Shown here piece by piece: positions 58,448-64,000 of a stretch of 64,000 bases of DNA. This stretch comes from an uncultured Muribaculaceae bacterium. GTDB taxonomy: Bacteria > Bacteroidota > Bacteroidia > Bacteroidales > Muribaculaceae. The stretch covers positions 1 through 64,000 of the forward strand of contig CAJTOZ010000003.1 in the NCBI GenBank assembly GCA_910578095.1, written 5' to 3'. The notes under the pieces were generated by a model. The model worked only from the letters and a program-made list of their open reading frames with translations, searched no databases and was not told the origin of the DNA. How positions within the stretch are numbered: position 1 is the first letter of the stretch; each line of letters opens with the position of its first letter. The translations under genes and the position numbers were made by a program.

Positions 58448-58869
58448 TGCTGATTATATTGTCTGCTTTGAAGATAATCGTTCAGGATTATTGTGGCCGA
58501 AATCTCGTCCACAAGAGCTTTGTCGCGGCGTGCCGTGCGCCGCAGGCCGCCGTCGATCATGGCTTGATGGGCCAGAGCCGATGTGAACCGCTCGTCGAAA
58601 AACTCCACCGGCACAGGGGCAACCTCACGCGCAAGACGCGATATCGCGGGGCGCAGCCACCGCTGGCTCTCGCTCGGCTCGCCGCGAAGCGTCACAGGCA
58701 GCCCCACCACTATCTTGTCCACGCTCTCGCGCGACACATAGGCCTTAACCCATGCGCACAACTCCGATGTGGCCACCGTACACACGCCGTTGGCCACGAT
58801 GCGCAGCGGGTCGGTAGCGGCTATTCCGCAACGCTTCCGCCCGAAGTCTATCGACATAAGTCGTCCCAT
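58444..58869 (-). CDS. ruvX: RuvX/YqgF Holliday junction resolvase-like protein
   Basis: The 141-residue product has the RNase H-like YqgF fold: MSIDFGRKRCGIAATDPLRI (Asp8 active site), ESVDKIVVGLPVTLRGEPSE near 52-71, VPVEFFDERFTSALAHQAMI near 91-110 and KALVDEISATIILNDYLQ (late Asp) near 119-136. YqgF processes pre-16S rRNA 5' ends in E. coli, and RuvX was first described as a junction resolvase. It is the first gene of a pair with def. Confidence 0.94.
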   Translation of the reverse strand: MGRLMSIDFGRKRCGIAATDPLRIVANGVCTVATSELCAWVKAYVSRESVDKIVVGLPVTLRGEPSESQRWLRPAISRLAREVAPVPVEFFDERFTSALAHQAMIDGGLRRTARRDKALVDEISATIILNDYLQSRQYNQQ

Positions 58870-59041
58870 GCTGCAAATTTACCATTTTTCCGCCAATCAG
58901 CCAAAAGCCCGCACCGCCCCACAGCGCCTCTTCCGAAACTTTTTTGTTTTTAAACATCATTTTAACCGCCATCATGCTTTTATTTATGAAAAAATATCAT
59001 TACCTTGCAACCCCGAAAACCATCCTAATACCTTAACAGCC

Positions 59042-60154
59042 ATGAAAATCGGTATACCAAAAGAAATCAAGAACAATGAAAACCGAGTGGGCGCCACACC
59101 GGCAGGAGTGAAAGAACTCGTACAGCACGGACACACAGTCTTTGTGCAGCACACGGCCGGCGACGGCAGCGGCTTTTCCGATGCCGACTATATTGCGGCC
59201 GGCGCCACTGTGCTACCTGCTATAGCCGATGTATATGCCGAGGCCGACATGATCATAAAAGTCAAGGAACCAATCGAACCGGAATACTCCCTCGTGCGCG
59301 ACGGCCAGCTCCTCTTCACCTACTTCCATTTTGCCTCCGACCGTGCACTCACCGATGCCATGCTGGCATCCGGAGCCACATGCATAGCCTATGAGACCGT
59401 GACCGACCGCGCCCATACGCTCCCCCTTCTCACCCCCATGAGCGAAGTGGCCGGACGCATGAGTGTGCAGCAAGGCGCGCGCTTCCTTGAAAAACCGCAA
59501 GGCGGAAAAGGCATGCTCCTCGGGGGTGTGCCGGGAGTGATGCCGGCACAGGTCCTTGTGCTCGGAGGCGGAGTGGTGGGCCGTAATGCCGCTCTCATGG
59601 CCGCCGGCCTCGGCGCCAGGGTCACTATCGCCGATATCTCGCTGCCCACATTGCGCCACCTCGACGAAGTCATGCCGGCAAATGTCACCACTCTCTATTC
59701 TTCGCGCCACAACATCGAGCAACAGCTTCCACACACTGATCTCGTCATCGGCTCCGTGCTCATTCCCGGCGCCAAGGCACCCAGGCTCATCACGGCCGAT
59801 ATGCTGCATCTGCTCGCGCCGGGCAGCGTGATGGTCGATGTGGCGATCGACCAGGGAGGATGCTTCGAGACATCGCATCCCACCACCCATGCCGATCCGG
59901 TCTACACCGTCGACGGTGTGGTGCACTATGCCGTCGCCAACATTCCCGGGGCTGTCCCGCGCACATCCACGCTCGCCCTCACCAACGCCACACTGCCATA
60001 CGCCCTGCGTCTCGCCGACCGCGGATGGCGCGATGCCGTGCGTGCCGACGAAGGCCTCGCCGAGGGTGTCAACATGGTGGGCGGCCACATCACCTACCGT
60101 GCCGTGGCCGAAGCCTGGGATCTGCCCTACACGCCGCTCTCCGATATGCTCTGA
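59042..60154 (+). CDS. ald: Alanine dehydrogenase
   Basis: Ald reversibly deaminates L-alanine to pyruvate and ammonia with NAD. The 370-residue product starts MKIGIPKEIKNNENRVGATP and shows FTYFHFASDRALTDAMLASG near 95, SEVAGRMSVQQGARFLEKPQ near 134, the NAD loop VLVLGGGVVGRNAALMAAGL near 171-190 and SVMVDVAIDQGGCFETSHPT near 263-282. The ATG at 59042 is the family start; a longer upstream frame crosses the ruvX promoter side. It is a single gene ended by a strong hairpin. Confidence 0.96.
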   Translation: MKIGIPKEIKNNENRVGATPAGVKELVQHGHTVFVQHTAGDGSGFSDADYIAAGATVLPAIADVYAEADMIIKVKEPIEPEYSLVRDGQLLFTYFHFASDRALTDAMLASGATCIAYETVTDRAHTLPLLTPMSEVAGRMSVQQGARFLEKPQGGKGMLLGGVPGVMPAQVLVLGGGVVGRNAALMAAGLGARVTIADISLPTLRHLDEVMPANVTTLYSSRHNIEQQLPHTDLVIGSVLIPGAKAPRLITADMLHLLAPGSVMVDVAIDQGGCFETSHPTTHADPVYTVDGVVHYAVANIPGAVPRTSTLALTNATLPYALRLADRGWRDAVRADEGLAEGVNMVGGHITYRAVAEAWDLPYTPLSDML

Positions 60155-60208
60155 GCACATAACAGCTCCCTGAGGCCCCGCCCACACCGGCGGCGCGCCC
60201 AGCTCTTC

Positions 60209-60245
60209 CGCCCCCTTCCGAAAACACACCTCACGGAAGGGGGCG
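60209..60245 (+). terminator. Hairpin after ald
   Basis: Twelve-base perfect arms CGCCCCCTTCCG (60209-60220) and CGGAAGGGGGCG (60234-60245) follow the ald stop by 55 bases; a U-run is weak. Confidence 0.65.
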
Positions 60246-60299
60246 TGTTGCCGAACCCTATCAGCCGCTAAAATGTTATAAAATTCATAAAAATTATCT

Positions 60300-60307
60300 T
60301 ATCTTTG
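60300..60307 (+). promoter_or_regulatory. -7 box for the endonuclease gene
   Basis: TATCTTTG is a perfect TAnnTTTG box, 24 bases before the ATG at 60332, in AT-rich sequence. Confidence 0.55.
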
Positions 60308-60331
60308 CAGCCAAAACAATTCTTACCTTAC

Positions 60332-62011
60332 ATGAACTTACGACATTTTTTCATCGCAGCTGCAGCTGTGCTTGGATTTGCCACCGCTCAGGCAGAGGCT
60401 CCGGCCGGCTACTACAATTCCCTGAACGGACTTAAGGAAGGTGCCCTTAAAACTGCTGTCTACAACCGCATACACAATTTCCGCACCGTTTCATCCTACA
60501 ACAATCTGCCGCAATACTTCCGGGTGACGGATGTCTATCCCGAAAGCAACCGCTGGTGGGACATGTACTCCAATATTCCGCTCTACGCCCCGAGCTTCAG
60601 CGGCCTCAACCGCGAGCACAGCTTTCCCAAATCGTGGTGGAAACAAAACAACAGCGTAGACTACACCACCGCCTACATCGACCTCAACCATCTGTATCCC
60701 TCCGAGATGAAGGCCAACACCGCCAAAAGCAATTATCCGCTCGGAGAGGTCGACATGTCCTACACGCCTAAATTCGACAACGGTGTCTGCAAGGTAGGAT
60801 ATCCCGTGCAGGGTCAGGGTGGGGGAGCCACGCAGGTCTTCGAGCCGGCCGATGAATATAAAGGCGACTTCGCGCGCACATACTTCTACATGGTCACCTG
60901 CTACCAGAACCTCACCTGGAACCAGTCCTACATGTACATGGTTTCCCAGAACGTATACCCGACACTCAACGCATGGAGTGTGCGCATGCTTCTGAAATGG
61001 CACCGCGACGACCCCGTCAGCCAGAAAGAGCTCGACCGAAACGAGGCCGTGTTCAGCTTCCAGGACAACCGCAACCCGTTCATCGACCACCCCGAACTCG
61101 TGGAATACATCTGGGGCGACAAAGTGGGAGAAGCCTATCAGGTGGGACAGTCGCCCGACCCTGTGGCCGACGCCGAGCTGGAAGCGCCTGTCAACGGTGC
61201 TGTCCTCGAATTCGGACAAGTGGCCATCGGCTCCTCCGTGCAGGCCAAACTGCTCTTCAAGGGCTCCAATATACGCCAGCCTCTCACGCTGCGCCTGTAT
61301 CGTGGCGACACAGGCATGTTCTCCATCCCCGTCAACACTATCTCTTCCTCTCAGGTCAACAGTCCTGAAGGCACATGGCTTACAGTCACCTACAAGCCCA
61401 CAGCCATAGGTGCCCACACCGCGCGTCTGCTCATAAACGGCACGGGCGTCGACGGCAACGGTTCCCGAGGCATAGAGCTGCGCGGCGAGTGTCTCGAGCG
61501 CCCCGTGCTTACAGCTCCCGTGGCCACAGCCGCCACCGACATCACCTCCACATCCTACGTGGCCAACTGGACCCCGGCCTCCGGCGAAACCGTCGACTAC
61601 TACATCATCACGCGCACACGCTACAACAACGGTCTCCCCACCGTTGAGGAGATACTCTCCGAAGGTCCCGGCGAACTCATCGACGAATTCGACCTCAGCG
61701 ACAGCGAAAGCTATTCCGTGCGCGCGGTGCGCCTTGGTGTCGAATCGCCGGAGAGCAACATCGTGTTTGTATCCCACACCGGCATCACCGACGTCGTGGC
61801 CGACGCTCCCCTCACAGTCCTCGCCGAGCAGGGAATGCTGCTGCTGCGTGCCGATGCCGCACCGGTGTACGACATCACCGTCTATGATGTAGCAGGACGT
61901 CCCGTGGCTTCCGTACCGTGCCTGTCGGGCATAATCGAGATTGAGCTTCCCGCCGGCATATACATAGTGGGCGCTCCCGGCTCTGCTCCTGTCAAGGCCA
62001 CCGTGCGCTGA
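60332..62011 (+). CDS. Secreted endonuclease I (EndA/NucM type) with C-terminal sorting-like domain
   Basis: The 559-residue product has a signal peptide (MNLRHFFIAAAAVLGFATAQ, cleavage near AQA-EA). The nuclease domain covers residues 20-270 with the His-Cys-type box GLNREHSFPKSWWKQNN (about 90-106) and DLNHLYPSEMKANTAKSNYP (about 115-134), the conserved REHSxPxSW and DLxHLxP motifs of endonuclease I. Beta-rich domains follow (LEFGQVAIGSSVQAKLLF; VATAATDITSTSYVANWTPA, fibronectin III-like), and the end, VYDIAGRPVASVPC-type then LPAGIYIVGA, is a T9SS-style C-terminal domain. The enzyme would degrade extracellular DNA. The ATG at 60332 fits the signal peptide. Confidence 0.88.
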   Translation: MNLRHFFIAAAAVLGFATAQAEAPAGYYNSLNGLKEGALKTAVYNRIHNFRTVSSYNNLPQYFRVTDVYPESNRWWDMYSNIPLYAPSFSGLNREHSFPKSWWKQNNSVDYTTAYIDLNHLYPSEMKANTAKSNYPLGEVDMSYTPKFDNGVCKVGYPVQGQGGGATQVFEPADEYKGDFARTYFYMVTCYQNLTWNQSYMYMVSQNVYPTLNAWSVRMLLKWHRDDPVSQKELDRNEAVFSFQDNRNPFIDHPELVEYIWGDKVGEAYQVGQSPDPVADAELEAPVNGAVLEFGQVAIGSSVQAKLLFKGSNIRQPLTLRLYRGDTGMFSIPVNTISSSQVNSPEGTWLTVTYKPTAIGAHTARLLINGTGVDGNGSRGIELRGECLERPVLTAPVATAATDITSTSYVANWTPASGETVDYYIITRTRYNNGLPTVEEILSEGPGELIDEFDLSDSESYSVRAVRLGVESPESNIVFVSHTGITDVVADAPLTVLAEQGMLLLRADAAPVYDITVYDVAGRPVASVPCLSGIIEIELPAGIYIVGAPGSAPVKATVR

Positions 62012-62040
62012 TCTCTCTCCTGTCACCGCACCATAATACA

Positions 62041-62089
62041 AGAGGCTGTGCCACAATGCCCCCACACGGGCAACAGCGGCACAGCCTCT
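62041..62089 (+). terminator. Composite hairpin after the endonuclease gene
   Basis: Twelve-base perfect arms AGAGGCTGTGCC (62041-62052) and GGCACAGCCTCT (62078-62089) enclose an inner TGCCC/GGGCA stem. It shares the GCTGTGCC/GGCACAGC core with the hairpin at 17391-17447. Confidence 0.65.
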
Positions 62090-62162
62090 GCTGTGTGCGC
62101 GTCCGTCAAGTAAAAACAACTTATTTTCTATTCTTTTTTTCTTATTTTTGGCAGAATATTCC

Positions 62163-62170
62163 TAACTTTG
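62163..62170 (+). promoter_or_regulatory. -7 box for the AraC-type regulator
   Basis: TAACTTTG matches TAnnTTTG and ends 8 bases before the ATG at 62179, so the leader would be almost absent. Confidence 0.5.
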
Positions 62171-62178
62171 TTTCCATA

Positions 62179-63102
62179 ATGGAACAAACAAAGGAACAGA
62201 CCATCAATTTCGACCTCGTAACAGGCATCAAGACAATGGTCAGCAGCTACAGTCAGCTCGACGACGCCTATCTTGTGGCGCATTTCGACAAAGACACCAC
62301 CGCCGGCCATCCTCCCGTAGACACACCCATGCGTGTCGACGGAATGACACTCATTCTGATGAGGCGTGGAAATGCCGAATTATGCCTTAACCTCGACACA
62401 TTCAGTGTGCAGGGCCCCGCCTTGTGTGTCGTGCACCCCTCGAGCCGCATATCCATCACGCCTGCCGACCCCGTGATGGCCGCCGACAGCTACATACTCT
62501 TCATGTCGCAACGCTTCCTGCAGAGCATCAACATAAACATGTCGGCGTTCAATCTCCCGTCAATGGTAGAGCGCCCCACCCCCGTAATACCCCTCTCCCA
62601 CGACGAGCTCGCCCTCATCGAGCAGTACCTGCATCTGCTCATACGCAACACCCGCGACCAGGTGTCGCGCCAGCTCTCGCTCAGTGTGGGCTCCAGCCTC
62701 ATCGCCGCCCTCATCTATGAGATGACGAAGATACACTACAAGCGCATCAACACCGACGACAGCGACGCCTCGCGCCCCCGCTCGCCGCGCATAGCCTACG
62801 TGCACGACTTCATAAAGCTGGTGCGCGCCCACTATGCCATGGAGCGCTCCGTAGCCTTCTATGCGTCCAAGCTGTGCATCTCGCCCAAATATCTCTCGCT
62901 GATAGTGAAAGAAGCCACAGGACGGAGCGCAGCGCGATGGATCGACGAATTTGTGCTCATGGAGGCGAAAAACATGCTCCGGTATTCTGGAAAAAATATC
63001 CAGCAAGTGGCATATGCGCTGAATTTCTCAAACCAATCCTCCTTCGGAAAATATTTCAAACATCTCACAGGGATGTCTCCGACAGAATATCAAAAATCCT
63101 GA
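62179..63102 (+). CDS. AraC-family transcriptional regulator
   Basis: The 307-residue product from the ATG at 62179 has an N-terminal cupin-like sensor part (DKDTTAGHPPVDTPMRVDGM, MRRGNAELCLNLDTFSVQGP, ALCVVHPSSRISITP) and a C-terminal AraC DNA-binding domain with two helix-turn-helices (FYASKLCISPKYLSLIVKEA near 233-252 and IQQVAYALNFSNQSSFGKYF near 275-294, ending FKHLTGMSPTEYQKS). The target is unknown. It is followed after 7 bases by nadB, so it may be cotranscribed. The ATG was chosen because a -7 box sits just upstream; the longer frame has no supporting signal. Confidence 0.92.
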   Translation: MEQTKEQTINFDLVTGIKTMVSSYSQLDDAYLVAHFDKDTTAGHPPVDTPMRVDGMTLILMRRGNAELCLNLDTFSVQGPALCVVHPSSRISITPADPVMAADSYILFMSQRFLQSININMSAFNLPSMVERPTPVIPLSHDELALIEQYLHLLIRNTRDQVSRQLSLSVGSSLIAALIYEMTKIHYKRINTDDSDASRPRSPRIAYVHDFIKLVRAHYAMERSVAFYASKLCISPKYLSLIVKEATGRSAARWIDEFVLMEAKNMLRYSGKNIQQVAYALNFSNQSSFGKYFKHLTGMSPTEYQKS

Positions 63103-63109
63103 CAACGCC

Positions 63110-64000
63110 ATGACACATCACTACGACTTTCTAATCATCGGCTCAGGCATCGCAGGTATGAGTTTCGCCCTCAAGGTGGCCGCTCCGGGCCGCCGCGTGG
63201 CACTCGTCTGCAAAACCACCCTCGACGAAGCCAACACCGCTCTTGCCCAAGGCGGCGTGGCATCTGTGACAAATCTCGCTGTCGACGATTTCGACAAGCA
63301 CATACACGACACCATGGTGGCGGGCGACTGGCTCAGCGACCCCGAGGCTGTGCGCCAGGTGGTCACCAAGGCTCCGGACCAGATAAAAGCGCTTCTCGAC
63401 TGGGGAGTGAATTTCGACCGCACTCCCGACGGCAGCTTCGACCTCCATCGTGAAGGCGGCCACTCCGAGTTCCGCATCCTCCACCACGCCGACAACACCG
63501 GTTTCGAAATTCAGCAGAGCCTCATCAATGCCTTGCGCCGGAACCCGAATATCGACATCTACGAGCATCATTTCGCCATCGAGATCATCACTCAGCACCA
63601 TCTCGGGCGTATTGTCACACGACGCACCCCCGATATTGACTGCTACGGGGCATACATCCTCGACACCGCCACCGGCAGCGTCGACACCTTTCTTGCAAAA
63701 ACAACCGTGATGGCCACCGGTGGGGTAGGGGCTGTATACACCACCACCACCAATCCGCTCGTCGCCACAGGCGACGGCATAGCCATGGTCTACCGTGCCA
63801 AAGGCACCGTAGCCGATATGGAGTTCATACAGTTTCATCCCACCGCGCTTTTCCATCCCGGCGACCGTCCCAGCTTCCTCATCACCGAAGCCATGCGCGG
63901 CTATGGCGCCGTGCTGCGGAACCTGCGCGGCGAGGAGTTCATGCACAAGTACGATCCGCGTCTCAGTCTGGCCCCTCGCGACATCGTGGCCCGTGCCATC
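63110..64000 (+). CDS. nadB: L-aspartate oxidase NadB, 5' part (cut by window edge)
   Basis: NadB oxidises L-aspartate to iminoaspartate, the substrate of NadA, with FAD. The 297 codons present (of about 520) show the FAD loop FLIIGSGIAGMSFALKVA near 7-24, ALAQGGVASVTN near 44-55, EGGHSEFRILHHADNTGFEI near 115-134 and TVMATGGVGAVYTTTTNPLV near 199-218, then the active-site region EFIQFHPTALFHPGDRPSFL. The frame is open to the last base. The gene is 7 bases after the AraC-type gene, while its partner nadA lies 42 kb away. Confidence 0.95.
   Translation, partial: MTHHYDFLIIGSGIAGMSFALKVAAPGRRVALVCKTTLDEANTALAQGGVASVTNLAVDDFDKHIHDTMVAGDWLSDPEAVRQVVTKAPDQIKALLDWGVNFDRTPDGSFDLHREGGHSEFRILHHADNTGFEIQQSLINALRRNPNIDIYEHHFAIEIITQHHLGRIVTRRTPDIDCYGAYILDTATGSVDTFLAKTTVMATGGVGAVYTTTTNPLVATGDGIAMVYRAKGTVADMEFIQFHPTALFHPGDRPSFLITEAMRGYGAVLRNLRGEEFMHKYDPRLSLAPRDIVARAI

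Noticed and set aside
60491..62119. Minus-strand ORF of 542 codons opposite the endonuclease gene
   Set aside because: Low-complexity Gly/Val/His composition and full overlap with a well-supported gene show it is a shadow frame.

Overview
The window looks like a chromosomal segment of a GC-rich gut Bacteroidales, most likely Muribaculaceae (Muribaculum/Duncaniella-like). This rests on inference from sequence: Bacteroidota-type promoters (TAnnTTTG -7 boxes such as TATCTTTG ahead of the tRNA), families typical of the phylum (DUF4294, DUF4271, WbqC, GldE-type CBS protein, PorZ-like propeller, TamL-type lipoprotein), meso-DAP-type MurE, and high GC with sharply AT-rich foreign patches. No rRNA, CRISPR array or complete insertion sequence was found; one tRNA (Pro, CGG) is present.

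Layout. 1-2114 (minus): pdxJ, exbB, exbD and the start of a TonB-like protein. 2207-4206 (plus): an ACT-like protein, nadK and a YgjP-like metallopeptidase. 4304-8559 (plus): a two-gene phage-like unit, a 796-residue protein and a full-length terminase large subunit with no other phage genes. 8567-10092 (minus): xerD and DUF4294. 10277-13839 (plus): an Lrp regulator, lepB, an AT-rich imported acyltransferase and wbqC. 13830-21258 (minus): a conserved protein, a PorZ-like propeller, rdgB, leuS and nadA. 21259-21737 is an AT-rich non-coding stretch with origin-like motifs. 21738-41745 (minus): a 20 kb run joining the division and cell-wall cluster (rsmH-ftsL-ftsI-murE-mraY-murD-ftsW-murG-murC-ftsQ-ftsA-ftsZ) to a sirtuin, DUF4271, hemD, rnpA, yidD, tatD and a fucose-isomerase-like gene, many with ATGA overlaps. 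41938-48564: an O-methyltransferase (plus), then gldE-like, lptC, an outer-membrane barrel, coaX, serS and yqeY (minus). 48776-52016 (plus): tRNA-Pro, a steroid-dehydrogenase-like SDR, mazG-like, deoC, a GYF-CD225 protein and DUF2752. 52020-58869 (minus): gph, tamL, a 360 bp MITE-like element, ettA, an S23 four-helix-bundle gene between two palindrome arrays, def and ruvX. 59042-64000 (plus): ald, a secreted endonuclease I, an AraC regulator and the start of nadB.

How the genes work together. The core is housekeeping: peptidoglycan precursor synthesis and septation, tRNA charging, NAD supply (nadA, nadB, nadK), outer-membrane biogenesis (lptC, tamL, barrel protein) and TonB energisation. Accessory interest sits in the terminase unit, the acyltransferase import between lepB and wbqC, the MITE at the tamL start codon, the S23 gene with its mirrored palindrome arrays, and the origin-like intergenic region.

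Limits. Everything was read by eye. Family calls rest on remembered motifs, and base counts are hand counts on sampled 60-base lines.
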